Shown here: positions 8,169 to 17,991 of the stretch, piece after piece
How the letters are laid out: the number at the start of each line of letters is the position of its first letter
Position numbering within the stretch: the stretch's first letter is position 1
Source: Chryseobacterium sp. FP211-J200
GTDB taxonomy: Bacteria > Bacteroidota > Bacteroidia > Flavobacteriales > Weeksellaceae
Length of the DNA: 64,000 nt
Direction: 5' to 3'
NCBI RefSeq assembly: GCF_001643375.1
Contig: NZ_LSHB01000016.1
Coordinates: 32,238-96,237 of the forward strand
Notes under the pieces: generated by a model
Seen by the model: the letters and a program-made list of their open reading frames with translations, nothing else
The model's database searches: none
Told to the model about the DNA's origin: nothing
Program-made: the position numbers and the translations under genes

Positions 8169-10112
8169 CTAAAGAATAGATTTTACTTTTTGACCCAGTG
8201 CCTTTGTCACGATTTGTGTTCCTTGATAGCTTAGCTGATCATCATCATAATATAAAACATCTTTACTACTAATTATTTTAATTGAATCATTCTTAGAAAA
8301 TAATTTGTAGACATTAAAAATATTTATATTTTCATATTTTTTTTTAAGTTTTTCTAAAGATTGATTTTTATCTAAAACTTTTTTCTCATTTAAAATCTTT
8401 ACGAATTGAACTTTGTTATTAGGTGAAAAACCTAAGAATGATAAATACTGAACAGAATTTTTATCTATAAATGAATCAGTTACCGGCGGTTGATTCAATA
8501 TCAATACTTTTTTATCTTTTGATTTTAAATATTGAAGTAAGTCTTCAAAATATTGCCAATCTTTTTTACTTATTGTCTCCCATCTGCAAGCTAAAATGAT
8601 AAGTTCGGAATTACAATCATCTATTTTATTTTTCAGATTTTGAGCATAATCTATACGTTCTTTTTGAGTAAAACTTTTTGTAGCCTGCTGATTATCTACA
8701 TCGTTTATATTATAAAACGGACTATTCCCTACACTTGTGTAAAATGATATTTTTGTATTCATTTCATCAGAAATTTCTCTAAGAACCTTTGCCCACATGG
8801 CACCGTGGGAATCTCCTATAACTACAGTTTTAGAATCTGAGTCACTTTTGCCAAATGTCATTCCTCCATTTTTGTATGCATTTTTATAATAATCTTCCCT
8901 AATTGGTGCAATTATTCCTTCTCTTTTTGCTTTATTGATTTCTGACACCTCTTTGATAGTGGGCGAGATATCATAGTATAGTCCATAAAAGATAACTTTG
9001 TTAAAATCATTCTTATAAGTTTTATCAAAGCTATCCGATTTTAGAAAAATACAGGATAAGATTGTAACAATACCCAAAGACAATGCAAATTTTGGAGTCC
9101 ATGATGCAAATCTTGTTCGCTTTTCGACCAGATGATAAGACAAAATTGATAATACAAATGTTAAACATACTATCCCAACATTGAGATATATATGAGAAAA
9201 CCTGTACTCGTAATATTTCGCAATCAAGATAATCGGCCAATGCCACAAATACAGGGAATAAGAGATTTTCCCGATGTAGACAATGACAGGATTGGATATT
9301 ATGTTCTTTACAAAACTCTGTTGAGTTGAATACAAAATAAACATCGCAGATCCCAAAACCGGTAATATTCCAAAAATACTCACGCTACCCGAACCCGGAA
9401 AAACGAAGTAAGACAGGAATATTAAAATTAATCCAAATGATGAAAATATGCCGCTGAATTTATTTTTAACATCGTTAGGCTTTATAATACTTATCAACGC
9501 ACCTGCTGCCAATTCCCAGGCTCTGGTCGGCAAAAGATAAAATGTAGACTGTGGGAACTTGTAACTCCCAATAATGAATAGCAAAAAACTGATCACAATA
9601 ATACCTACAAGCCACATCTTTATATTTCTCTTTTTTCTAAATAAGAAATAAAGCAAAAATGGATAGAAGAGATAAAACTGTTCTTCTACAGATAAAGACC
9701 AACAGTGTAAAAAGAAAGATTGCTCCGCGGTTCCGCCCCAATAATTTCCAAACGCAAACAGAGAATGGAAATTGGAATACGAAAATATAGCTGGCACCGC
9801 ATCTGTTACCAGTGCTGGAATATCACCTTTGAAGATTAAAAATGGTGCTAACAGCAAAACGATAAAGATCATGGTGTACAAAGCAGGTAGAATCCTCTTG
9901 GCCCTTTTGATCCAAAAATCCTTGAAACTGAACTTATCTTGATCCAGATTTCTTAGAATGTTGGAAGTGATAAGAAATCCAGAAATAACAAAAAAGACAT
10001 CTACACCGTAGAAGCCTCCTTTGATCCAAGAAAAACCCATGTGGAAAAGAATTACAGGGATTACTGCTATCGCTCTTAATCCATCAATTTCTGGTCTGTA
10101 CTTTATGCTCAT
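8169..10112 (-). CDS. Acyltransferase 3 with C-terminal SGNH domain (OafA/YrhL-like)
   Basis: The 647-residue protein starts IKYRPEIDGLRAIAVIPVIL and GGFYGVDVFFVISGFLIT, the acyltransferase-3 membrane domain with about ten helices up to residue 350. The soluble C-terminal third holds VVIGDSHGAMWAKV, the nucleophile block of an SGNH acyl-transfer domain. Such fusions O-acetylate periplasmic or lipid-linked glycans. The last catalytic block reads YYDDDQLSYQG, so the usual DxxH histidine is a glutamine here (about residue 626). The SGNH half may therefore be inactive or altered. It follows the MurB-like gene by 4 bp. Confidence 0.88.
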   Translation of the reverse strand: MSIKYRPEIDGLRAIAVIPVILFHMGFSWIKGGFYGVDVFFVISGFLITSNILRNLDQDKFSFKDFWIKRAKRILPALYTMIFIVLLLAPFLIFKGDIPALVTDAVPAIFSYSNFHSLFAFGNYWGGTAEQSFFLHCWSLSVEEQFYLFYPFLLYFLFRKKRNIKMWLVGIIVISFLLFIIGSYKFPQSTFYLLPTRAWELAAGALISIIKPNDVKNKFSGIFSSFGLILIFLSYFVFPGSGSVSIFGILPVLGSAMFILYSTQQSFVKNIISNPVIVYIGKISYSLYLWHWPIILIAKYYEYRFSHIYLNVGIVCLTFVLSILSYHLVEKRTRFASWTPKFALSLGIVTILSCIFLKSDSFDKTYKNDFNKVIFYGLYYDISPTIKEVSEINKAKREGIIAPIREDYYKNAYKNGGMTFGKSDSDSKTVVIGDSHGAMWAKVLREISDEMNTKISFYTSVGNSPFYNINDVDNQQATKSFTQKERIDYAQNLKNKIDDCNSELIILACRWETISKKDWQYFEDLLQYLKSKDKKVLILNQPPVTDSFIDKNSVQYLSFLGFSPNNKVQFVKILNEKKVLDKNQSLEKLKKKYENINIFNVYKLFSKNDSIKIISSKDVLYYDDDQLSYQGTQIVTKALGQKVKSIL

Positions 10113-10116
10113 CCTT

Positions 10117-10974
10117 CTAAATAACTCTTTGTTCCACTTCTAACTCGAAGCCGTATTTTTCTTTGACCATACTTTGGACATGCTCTATCACGGCTAATAT
10201 ATCCTGACCAGTTGCCTGATCATGGTTGACTATAAAACCGCCATGTTTCTCAGAGATCTTTGCACCACCTATAGAAAATCCTTTCAGCCCTAATTCATCC
10301 ATTATTGCGCCTACAAAATAACCTTCAGGCCTTTTAAAAACGCTACCTGCATTAGGAAAATCTCTAGGTTGCTTTGCCCAACGTTGATTTTTTATAGTTT
10401 GCATTTTCCCAAGAATGTCATCTTTGTTTCCTCTCTTAAGTTGTAAACTCACTTCGGTGATTATGAGATGTGGATTTTTCTGAAAAAAGCTGTTTCTGTA
10501 TTCGAAATTGATATCTTCTTTTGCAATCGAATGAAAAGTTGCTTCATTCGGGTCAAAGTATCTGGTTTCTACAAGCAGGTCTTTGATATCTTCTCCATTT
10601 GCTCCAGCATTCATAACTACTGCACCGCCTAAAGAACTTGGAATGTCATAAAAAATCTCTAGTCCAGACAACTCATTTTCCAATGCCAATTCGCTCAATG
10701 TTAAAAGGTCAATTCCTGATAACGCTTTTATATTTGTCTCATTAATTTTTACATCATTGAAACAATCTGAAAAGATGATAAAATCCTCGTCATAATATTC
10801 TTTTGACAAAATGATATTATGTCCGCTGCCAATGATTATTTTCTTGGAATCAGGATATTGAAAATATATAGAGTTGATATCTTCCTCTGTATTTGGGAAA
10901 AAAGCTCTCTTACAAACCGCCGAAATTTTGTAGGAATTATATTGAGACAAATCAAAATTTTCCGCAATTATCAT
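10117..10974 (-). CDS. murB: MurB-like UDP-N-acetylenolpyruvoylglucosamine reductase (cluster paralogue)
   Basis: This 285-residue FAD enzyme has the MurB N-terminus (NSYKI near residue 13, IIIGSGHNIILS for FAD), SGLEIFYDIPSSLGGAVVMN, EYRNSFF with the conserved Arg near 160, NAGSVFKRPEG with the proton-donor Ser near 211, and KHGGFIVN. It ends EVEQRVI with the catalytic Glu near 281. All active-site residues expected for reducing the enolpyruvyl ether with NADPH are present. Its place between a MurA-like gene and an acyltransferase inside a polysaccharide cluster suggests it makes a lactyl-ether sugar for the polymer, or supplements peptidoglycan synthesis. The normal housekeeping copy is not in this window. 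Confidence 0.82.
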   Translation of the reverse strand: MIIAENFDLSQYNSYKISAVCKRAFFPNTEEDINSIYFQYPDSKKIIIGSGHNIILSKEYYDEDFIIFSDCFNDVKINETNIKALSGIDLLTLSELALENELSGLEIFYDIPSSLGGAVVMNAGANGEDIKDLLVETRYFDPNEATFHSIAKEDINFEYRNSFFQKNPHLIITEVSLQLKRGNKDDILGKMQTIKNQRWAKQPRDFPNAGSVFKRPEGYFVGAIMDELGLKGFSIGGAKISEKHGGFIVNHDQATGQDILAVIEHVQSMVKEKYGFELEVEQRVI

Positions 10975-10983
10975 TACTCTCTA

Positions 10984-12282
10984 TTATTGATTAGAAATCA
11001 CCTTGAATTCTACACCAAGATTTTTCAGTTTATCTTCCAAATTATTGTAGCCTCTCAGAGCCATTTCAACATTATTGATCGTGGACTCACCTTTCGCTAA
11101 CAATGCTGCCATTACTACGGCCATGCTACCACGTAGATCGGTAGAATCCGCTTCAGCAGGAATAATTTCTTTGCCTCCAAAAATCTTAATGGTGCCAGCT
11201 TTTGCATCTAATGCTTTAGGGTAGAATTTGTTCAACTCTTCGCAATATTTGATTCTCTCCGGATATCTGTAGTCAAAAATCCTACTGATGCCGTTCGCAT
11301 GCAATCCAAGTAAAGTATAGAAAGGCTGCATATCGGATATAATACCTGGATGCGTACCACAAGCCAATTCAAAAGGCTGGATATCGCCATTAACCAGACA
11401 TTCTGGAGAGATGATGACGTTATTGGAATTTCGGTAAATTTCTATGCCGGCATGTTTGAGATGGATCAATGGAATCTCCATCATATCAAAAGGCACATCC
11501 TCAATAGTGATATTACCGCCTGAGATAATCCCGTAGACAATCCAGGTAATAGCTTCTATCCTATCTGGGATAACAGGAAATAAAGTACCTCGTAGATATT
11601 TGGTTCCTTTCACCTTGATAAAACTATTTCCAACCACTTCGATATGAACTCCCAATCTTTTAAGAAAATCAATGAGACTGTTGACCTCTGGGCTGATGTA
11701 AGCGTTCTTGATCACAGTTTCACCCACAGCTATAGAAGCCGAAATAAGCGCATTTTCTGTACCTCCAATTGTAGAGATAGGAAAATCTATTTCTCCTGCT
11801 GTGAAGCCAGATGGCGCAGACACTTCTATGTAATTTTCTTTTTCCGTAATCGTTGCTCCAAGTTTTTCCCAAACCATCATATGGAGATCATAACCTCGAT
11901 CTCCAATCTTACAGCCACCCGGATATGGAATTCTGGCTATCCCAGTTTTTTTTATCAAACCTGGAACGAGCAGATAGGTTGTTCTAATAGGATAATTATA
12001 ATCTTCTAAAATAGAACTAGTGATACTACCACTGTCAATCGTCAACTCTTCTTTGTCTGTATCTACAGTAATATTACCTCCTGATTTCCTAATAAAATCA
12101 ATTTTGTATTGTGCATCTACAAGCTGAGTAGGAAAATTTGAAAGTGTAACCTCTTCATCAGAGATCAGTGCTGCTGCCAATAGTCGGGTGCTTGCATTTT
12201 TTGCGCCACTTACGCGAACCTTACCTTGGGGAATTTGACCCCCTCTGATTTTTGCTGTCAGGTTATTTCTTATAATATCCAT
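10984..12282 (-). CDS. murA: MurA-like UDP-GlcNAc 1-carboxyvinyltransferase (cluster paralogue)
   Basis: The 432-residue EPSP-synthase-fold protein keeps the MurA landmarks: SGAKNAS (Lys28/Asn29), the loop PGGCKIGDRGYDLH with nucleophile Cys124 and Arg129, ISDMQPFYTLL with the catalytic Asp, and DLRGSMAVVMAAL with the conserved Arg. It should transfer enolpyruvate from PEP to UDP-GlcNAc or a related UDP-sugar. The sequence is divergent elsewhere (GDRGYD in place of GxRPxD; an unusual segment around FDYRYPERIKYCEELNKFYP). Together with the adjacent MurB-like gene 9 bp downstream it forms a two-step module embedded in a capsule/exopolysaccharide operon. Confidence 0.82.
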   Translation of the reverse strand: MDIIRNNLTAKIRGGQIPQGKVRVSGAKNASTRLLAAALISDEEVTLSNFPTQLVDAQYKIDFIRKSGGNITVDTDKEELTIDSGSITSSILEDYNYPIRTTYLLVPGLIKKTGIARIPYPGGCKIGDRGYDLHMMVWEKLGATITEKENYIEVSAPSGFTAGEIDFPISTIGGTENALISASIAVGETVIKNAYISPEVNSLIDFLKRLGVHIEVVGNSFIKVKGTKYLRGTLFPVIPDRIEAITWIVYGIISGGNITIEDVPFDMMEIPLIHLKHAGIEIYRNSNNVIISPECLVNGDIQPFELACGTHPGIISDMQPFYTLLGLHANGISRIFDYRYPERIKYCEELNKFYPKALDAKAGTIKIFGGKEIIPAEADSTDLRGSMAVVMAALLAKGESTINNVEMALRGYNNLEDKLKNLGVEFKVISNQ

Positions 12283-12283
12283 A

Positions 12284-14092
12284 TTAATTTTCTAATGCTA
12301 TGTTTTGATACTGGATCATTCTGCTGAACTTCGGCGATATTGATTTTAATTCTTCGAAATCTCCTACCGCTTCTATCCTTCCTTTTTCTAACAGACAGAT
12401 CTTATCCGCCGTCTTTATTGTTGATAATCTGTGTGCAATGACAATAATCGTGTATTGGCCATGAAGCTCATTAATACTATCTTGAATAAAGTTTTCAGTT
12501 TCTGAATCCAAAGCAGAAGTTGCTTCGTCCATTACCAAGATATCTACTTCTTTGAACAATTCTCTAGCTATTGTTATTCTTTGTTTTTGACCACCTGAGA
12601 TCAGTAGTCCATTGTCTCCTAGTTGGGTATCTTCTTTCTCAGATAGATCCTCCATAAAATCTGTCAAAGAAACTTTTTCCATAATATTATGGAATTTAGT
12701 CAAATTTTCTTGAGTCTTTGGAGCCCAGAATGTTACATTATTGTAAATATTATCGTTATATATGACAGGCTCTTGTGTAATATAACCTATCTTCTTTCTG
12801 AAACTATCCAGATCAAAATCATTATACGATTTGTCATCTATTTTAATCTCTCCAGAAACAGGCGATATCAGGCTTACAATGAGATTAGCAATTGTTGATT
12901 TTCCAGAACCACTTTCTCCAACAAAGGCAATGGTCTCATTTTTTTTGATATGTAAATTGATATCCGATAAAACCTTTCTTTCCCCATAGGAGAAAATTAC
13001 ATTATTTAAATTAATGCCAGCATGAAAGCCATTATACTTTTCTTTATTGTTGAATGATTCTTCATTCTCTTTAAGTTGGGAATTAAATTGACTAATAGAT
13101 TCTATAGATCCAACATTTTGCATAAAGCTTTGCCAGCTGCTTTGCACACCCATTAATCCGTTCAATGCTCTATAAAACAATAACAAAGCTAAAATTATTG
13201 AGCCTAAAGTAGCATCCATCCAATAGACCTGAATTAAAATAGCACCTGAAATAATGACCATTAAAATAGGTTCCCTAACACTTGCGGTAATAGCTTGGTT
13301 TTTTCCAATTCGTCTGTTCATCATTTCTATATCTTTCATTACATCAACTATTTTATTGGTGTACAAACTAAACCCGGCGGTAGATTTTAGGTATTTGAAA
13401 GATTGAATTGCTTGAATAATATACCCACTAAAAAGATTACCTCTTTTGGACATCAGAATCGAAGTCTCTTTAATAAGCTTATTAAGTTTTTTAAATATCA
13501 TATTCGATAAAAAACCACCAACAATGATAAACATTGCAAATTGCCAATTTGCAATAAATGCCAAAACAACATATGTACTTAGTAAAATAATAGCTTTGGA
13601 GGTATTCAAAAATTGAATCATCGCATTTAAGTTTTTACCAACTTCTGCTGTAACGGTATTCTGTATAATCCCAGAATCGACCTTTAAAAAACCTTTGTAA
13701 CTTAAATTTTTAAGAAGGTTAATTTGATTCAGACGTAATGACACCATATATTTCTGTCGTAAATCGACCTGCTCCATCGTGAGGATATAGTTTAATAAGC
13801 CCTTCAAAGTAAATATGATAACGATAAGTAGTAGAATTGTTAAAAGATTTACAGGAATACCCATAGCTTTATATCCATCTAAAACAAAAGTCATCCCACC
13901 TAGACTTTCGTTTTTATCTGCCGACTGTCCTCCGCTTACCATTTGTAGCAATGGAATAAATAAAGCTAGACCAATACCGTCAAATAAGCCCAAAAGAGTC
14001 GATAATAAAATATTAAAAATGAGTTTGAAACCCATCGCTCGATAGAAATACTTAAAGTATCCAAAAGGCGTATGTGAAATTTTATCAGCCAT
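12284..14092 (-). CDS. ABC transporter, fused permease and ATPase (lipid-oligosaccharide flippase type)
   Basis: The 602-residue half-transporter has a six-helix exporter membrane domain (residues about 15-310) and an ATPase domain from about 355. The ATPase shows Walker A GESGSGKST, Q-loop YITQEP, signature ISGGQKQR, Walker B DILVMDEATSALD and switch His in IVIAHRLST. The type is MsbA/PglK, acting as a homodimer. No Wzx flippase or Wzy polymerase is present among the genes visible here, so this protein is a good candidate for flipping the lipid-linked repeat unit across the inner membrane, by analogy with PglK. It starts 79 bp after the kinase gene. Confidence 0.88.
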   Translation of the reverse strand: MADKISHTPFGYFKYFYRAMGFKLIFNILLSTLLGLFDGIGLALFIPLLQMVSGGQSADKNESLGGMTFVLDGYKAMGIPVNLLTILLLIVIIFTLKGLLNYILTMEQVDLRQKYMVSLRLNQINLLKNLSYKGFLKVDSGIIQNTVTAEVGKNLNAMIQFLNTSKAIILLSTYVVLAFIANWQFAMFIIVGGFLSNMIFKKLNKLIKETSILMSKRGNLFSGYIIQAIQSFKYLKSTAGFSLYTNKIVDVMKDIEMMNRRIGKNQAITASVREPILMVIISGAILIQVYWMDATLGSIILALLLFYRALNGLMGVQSSWQSFMQNVGSIESISQFNSQLKENEESFNNKEKYNGFHAGINLNNVIFSYGERKVLSDINLHIKKNETIAFVGESGSGKSTIANLIVSLISPVSGEIKIDDKSYNDFDLDSFRKKIGYITQEPVIYNDNIYNNVTFWAPKTQENLTKFHNIMEKVSLTDFMEDLSEKEDTQLGDNGLLISGGQKQRITIARELFKEVDILVMDEATSALDSETENFIQDSINELHGQYTIIVIAHRLSTIKTADKICLLEKGRIEAVGDFEELKSISPKFSRMIQYQNIALEN

Positions 14093-14171
14093 TATTATTA
14101 AACATAAAAAAAATTAAATAAATAACTTACATTATTGACTAAAAATTATTAAAATAAGAATTATAATCTTT

Positions 14172-16496
14172 TTATGATTTTTTCTTTGTAAACAAAGACC
14201 TTAATTTTGATTTAGGCTTGTTGTAAGAATAATAGCCATAACCATACTTATATCCATATTTAGAATATTCAGGCTTTACATTATTAAGTACAAACACCAT
14301 ATTTTGGATTTGATTATCCTTTCTGAAACTTTGTGCAAATGACAGCATCTCATTATCCGAAAATTCTGATTTCACTGTATATATTACCAGATCAGCAATA
14401 TCTACCAAATGCATAGAATCACTCACCAGCATCACCGGTGCAGAATCCATAATGATGTAATCATAATCTTTCTTAAGGAGCAAAATCATATCATCGAACT
14501 TCCTCATATCCAGAAGGTCATTTGGATTAGGTGCTTTTGCCCCACTAAACAAGACATCCAAATTCTTATCTAAACCAGAGTTTGTAATAAAATCATGAAC
14601 AGTCTCATGACTTGAAACCAAATAATCCGTAAGTCCTTTCGTTTTTTTACTTATGAAACGGTGAAGCTGCGGGTTACGGATATCTGCCCCGATCAATAAT
14701 ACTTTACCACTACCGGAAAGGCTCAGGGCTGTATTCATTGAAATGGTGGTCTTACCTTCACCTTTTACTGATGATGTTACTAGTATCACCCCACCTTTGT
14801 CAATTTCTTTTGCTCGAAGAATAAATTTTATATTGGATGTCAGGATCCGGAATGATTCTGCAAAAATAGAAAAGTCATTTTTTTCTATCAATGTTTTTCC
14901 ACTTTCTTCAAATGGTATCTCTGAAATCACCGGAATATTAGGAACTAAATTCTGAATATCATCTTTCGTTCTGACTTTAACATCTAGTATCCTGATAAAG
15001 AAAATGATTGCCAAAGGAAAGAAGAATCCAACGATCAGTGATGCTGTTTTAATTTGACTGTAATTAGGTGTCACAACTCCAGTCGTATAAGCAGGATTTA
15101 CCACTTTTGTCTTTGGCGCTGTAACAGCCAAAGTAATTGCATTTTCCTCACGCTTCTGTAATAGATAAAGATATAAGGATTCTTTTAGATTTCTTTGTCT
15201 TTCTATATTTCTAAAGGTTCGTTCTTGCGTGGGATATTTGTAGATAGAGGCCTTGTCTTCGCCCATTTCATAATTGGTCTGCCCCAATCTTTTCTGGATC
15301 TGTGCACGACTTTCCTGTATATTTTTACGAATGGCCACTCCCAGCTCTGCAAGTTCCTTATCGAAGGCCTTAATTGCGGGATTGGCCGTGGTTGCCTGCT
15401 TCAGTGTTCTTTTTTTTGTCAACAGTAACTCATTGTATTGTGACAAAAGTGTTTCGGTTGCGCCAGGAAGACCTAGCCCTGTTGGAAACAACTGCTCTTT
15501 GCCGGAATCAGCCAAAGTCGAAACCGCATTCAAAACCTCTAACTGAGCAGATTGATTAAATATATTTTCAACATTACCAGTCAAGCGATTGACAGCAATA
15601 CCCGCTTGTACATCAAGATCTGTGATCTTATTGGCTTTTTTGAAATTCTCCTTATCTCCTTCTATTTTTTCGAGATCATGGGAGATCAATCCTAAACGGC
15701 TGTCAATAAACTCAGCAGAATTCTGAGCTTCGATATTCTTATCATTTACTCCATCAATATTATACTGCCTCGCCAACTCATTGAGAATATCCTCTGACTT
15801 TTGTGGAATCGGGCCAACCAGACTAAGATCCATAAGCAAACCAGTTTGGACTTGAGCCTTTACTCCAGACTCTAATCTTCGTACTACATTCTTCATTGAA
15901 CCGAAGATGACTTTAAGCTTGTATGGACTGATCTTTGGTACTTTGTCAATAATCACAGTACCAAAGGGTAAGTTAGCTGGTCTTCCATACTGGAATCTAT
16001 CCCCCGCCAATAACCTTCCTTCCGATAATTTATACGTATTTTGATCTACTGGTTCTATGTAGTATGACGCCCCTGAAAATCCATCCTTTTCCTTGATGAT
16101 CTGACCTTTGAAGGGTGACTTGTCATATAGCTCAACCTCTCTTATCTTTCCCTTTACAAAAAAACTAACGTCAAGATTTAAATTCTTACCAACTCTTTGA
16201 AGTATCGGTTTCGATATAATAATAGCCGCCTCTCCTTGTAACTCATCACCATCACTAACGCCCATCCCAAGACTCTTCAAATCACCTAAAGCACCTTTTC
16301 CGCCAGACGCTTCCTGAAATAGCAATGTGGTTTTTGATTGGTATTGTGGTTGTGTATATTTCAGATAAAAATACGCTGCCAAATAAAACACCACCATGCT
16401 CAGAATGATCCATGGCCAATATTTCAAAAAACGAATAATCTCTTTTTTGAAATTTATCTTTTTATTGGGACTGAAGTCCTGGTCTAATAATTCCAT
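14172..16496 (-). CDS. Wzc-like polysaccharide co-polymerase and tyrosine autokinase
   Basis: The 774-residue protein has an N-terminal Wzz-type chain-length domain with membrane helices near residues 30-50 (WPWIILSMVVFYLAAYF) and near 490-510 (ASLIVGFFFPLAIIFF), a long periplasmic coiled-coil between them, and a cytoplasmic BY-kinase domain. The kinase shows Walker A SSVKGEGKTT, Walker A' VLLIGADIRNPQ and Walker B YIIMDSAP. The C-terminus is a tyrosine cluster (YSKYGYKYGYGYYSYNK), the autophosphorylation tail. It controls polymer length and export with the Wza-like partner encoded 9 bp upstream. Confidence 0.92.
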   Translation of the reverse strand: MELLDQDFSPNKKINFKKEIIRFLKYWPWIILSMVVFYLAAYFYLKYTQPQYQSKTTLLFQEASGGKGALGDLKSLGMGVSDGDELQGEAAIIISKPILQRVGKNLNLDVSFFVKGKIREVELYDKSPFKGQIIKEKDGFSGASYYIEPVDQNTYKLSEGRLLAGDRFQYGRPANLPFGTVIIDKVPKISPYKLKVIFGSMKNVVRRLESGVKAQVQTGLLMDLSLVGPIPQKSEDILNELARQYNIDGVNDKNIEAQNSAEFIDSRLGLISHDLEKIEGDKENFKKANKITDLDVQAGIAVNRLTGNVENIFNQSAQLEVLNAVSTLADSGKEQLFPTGLGLPGATETLLSQYNELLLTKKRTLKQATTANPAIKAFDKELAELGVAIRKNIQESRAQIQKRLGQTNYEMGEDKASIYKYPTQERTFRNIERQRNLKESLYLYLLQKREENAITLAVTAPKTKVVNPAYTTGVVTPNYSQIKTASLIVGFFFPLAIIFFIRILDVKVRTKDDIQNLVPNIPVISEIPFEESGKTLIEKNDFSIFAESFRILTSNIKFILRAKEIDKGGVILVTSSVKGEGKTTISMNTALSLSGSGKVLLIGADIRNPQLHRFISKKTKGLTDYLVSSHETVHDFITNSGLDKNLDVLFSGAKAPNPNDLLDMRKFDDMILLLKKDYDYIIMDSAPVMLVSDSMHLVDIADLVIYTVKSEFSDNEMLSFAQSFRKDNQIQNMVFVLNNVKPEYSKYGYKYGYGYYSYNKPKSKLRSLFTKKKS

Positions 16497-16504
16497 GTGA
16501 ACAA

Positions 16505-17287
16505 TTAACGTGAAAATCTAATAACTAAAGCCACTAAACTTAAGCCTACTGCCAAAAGTTGTAAGAACAAGGCTCTATTAGGATTCGTTGTATTGGCTGC
16601 AATCTGAGCATTTCTATCCGGTTCTACATAGAGAATATCATTTTGCTGTAAATAATAATAAGGCGAATTCACGATGCTGGCATCAGAAAAATCTATAGCT
16701 ACCAGGGTATCTTTCTGTGTTTCTTCAGAATATCTCAACAGTTTTACGTTTGTTCTATCTGCCGCTGGATTCATATCGCCAGCCAAGGCTATCGCTTGGA
16801 AGAGATTAAGCTTTTCCTTGTTGGTGGTCTTTTGCCCAGGACTTCCCACCGCTCCCAAAATACTGACGCTGAAATTTGTCAATTTGATATCCACCCTTGG
16901 ATCTGTCAAATAGACCTTTAAGCGTTCCTCAATATCAGTTTCCAGCTGCTTCTTTGTCATTCCCAAACAATACACCCGTCCTAATACAGGCATCACGACA
17001 TAACCTTCCGGAGAAACCGTATATTGCCCATCAGCACCCGCATTACCCTCTTGGTTGGGATCGTTGGTTGTTGCCATTGAAGTTAAATTGAAAGGCTTAA
17101 CCGCTATCTCGTCAAAAGCGGACACTTTGATATCCAAAACATCCGCTTCTTTAATTTTCAGCCCAGTATATCTGGCTTGGCTAACTTCCTGCTCGAAGTT
17201 GTGATTGCTCATGTAGATCATGTTCTCTTTGGGCTTACAAGAACAAGCCAAAAAGAATATCAGCAATAGAAATATTTGTTTCTTCAT
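16505..17287 (-). CDS. Wza-like polysaccharide export lipoprotein
   Basis: The chosen start (17287) gives MKKQIFLLLIFFLACSCKPKE, a lipoprotein signal with a cysteine in the lipobox position. An upstream in-frame ATG at 17308 would add seven residues and spoil the signal. The polysaccharide export (Poly_export) domain covers YKIKEADVLDIKV-like LKIKEADVLDIKVSAF and GQYTVSPEGYVVMPVLGRVY, followed by a SLBB-type segment around SVLGAVGSPG-like SILGAVGSPGQK. The C-terminal helix LFLQLLAVGLSLVALVIRF may anchor it in the membrane. It forms the outer-membrane export channel with the Wzc-like kinase and heads the leftward operon. Confidence 0.9.
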   Translation of the reverse strand: MKKQIFLLLIFFLACSCKPKENMIYMSNHNFEQEVSQARYTGLKIKEADVLDIKVSAFDEIAVKPFNLTSMATTNDPNQEGNAGADGQYTVSPEGYVVMPVLGRVYCLGMTKKQLETDIEERLKVYLTDPRVDIKLTNFSVSILGAVGSPGQKTTNKEKLNLFQAIALAGDMNPAADRTNVKLLRYSEETQKDTLVAIDFSDASIVNSPYYYLQQNDILYVEPDRNAQIAANTTNPNRALFLQLLAVGLSLVALVIRFSR

Positions 17288-17334
17288 TTTAAGTCTGCAA
17301 AAGTACAAAAAACTTTCACAGTAATATTTTAACG

Positions 17335-17991
17335 TTAATACGACTCCCCTAAGTAATAACTAACGCCAATTGCCAGGAATCTATTGTATGTGGTCTGAGC
17401 TGTGTAATCTGGGTAGATCTTTGCAAAGCCTCTATCAAATCTAATAAACACCTCCAAAGACTCAGCCACCTTAGCACCTGCCTTCACAGAAAGTCCGTAA
17501 CTGAATTTATTCATTCTCTGACCCAGACCAAATAATTTTGGATCTTTTCCAGCAGCCAAGGCTTCATTTACCGCATTCCCTTCATCTGTTTTCTCGCTTG
17601 CCAAAAACTCCAATTTGGGACCCGCCATAAAGTAAATATCGCCTTTGTAGCCTTGATTCTTTAGATAATATTTGATATAAAGTGGTACGCCTACATAGAC
17701 ATTGCTGTACTTTTGGTAGTTGATCTTATCCTCGTTCCAATCACCTTTCTCACCCATGGTGTAAACTTCCAACTGCGGTGTGAAATACAACCAAGCAGAG
17801 TCATAGATGTCATTTGGCACCAATGCAAAGTCTGCAAAAACCCCAATATTACCACCCCAAGCAGGTTTTCCAACGCCATGGATCCCAGGCATTGAGCTTT
17901 TATGCACACTCCCCGTCACACCATACTTTATAGACTGCGCACCTACAAACCCAAACAACAAGAGCGTGTATATAAGAATAAGTTTTTTCAT
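17335..17991 (-). CDS. Outer-membrane beta-barrel protein (porin-family/PorT-like)
   Basis: The 218-residue protein has a signal peptide (MKKLILIYTLLLFGFVGAQS). The rest is amphipathic strands rich in aromatic residues, such as WGGNIGVFADFALVP, VYVGVPLYIKYYLK and YFMAGPKLEFLAS, ending in YLAIGVSYYLGESY-like FLAIGVSYYLGESY. This matches small eight-stranded outer-membrane barrels of Bacteroidetes. The function is unknown. It sits 48 bp upstream of the Wza-like gene on the same strand and could be the first gene of the polysaccharide transcript. Confidence 0.75.
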   Translation of the reverse strand: MKKLILIYTLLLFGFVGAQSIKYGVTGSVHKSSMPGIHGVGKPAWGGNIGVFADFALVPNDIYDSAWLYFTPQLEVYTMGEKGDWNEDKINYQKYSNVYVGVPLYIKYYLKNQGYKGDIYFMAGPKLEFLASEKTDEGNAVNEALAAGKDPKLFGLGQRMNKFSYGLSVKAGAKVAESLEVFIRFDRGFAKIYPDYTAQTTYNRFLAIGVSYYLGESY

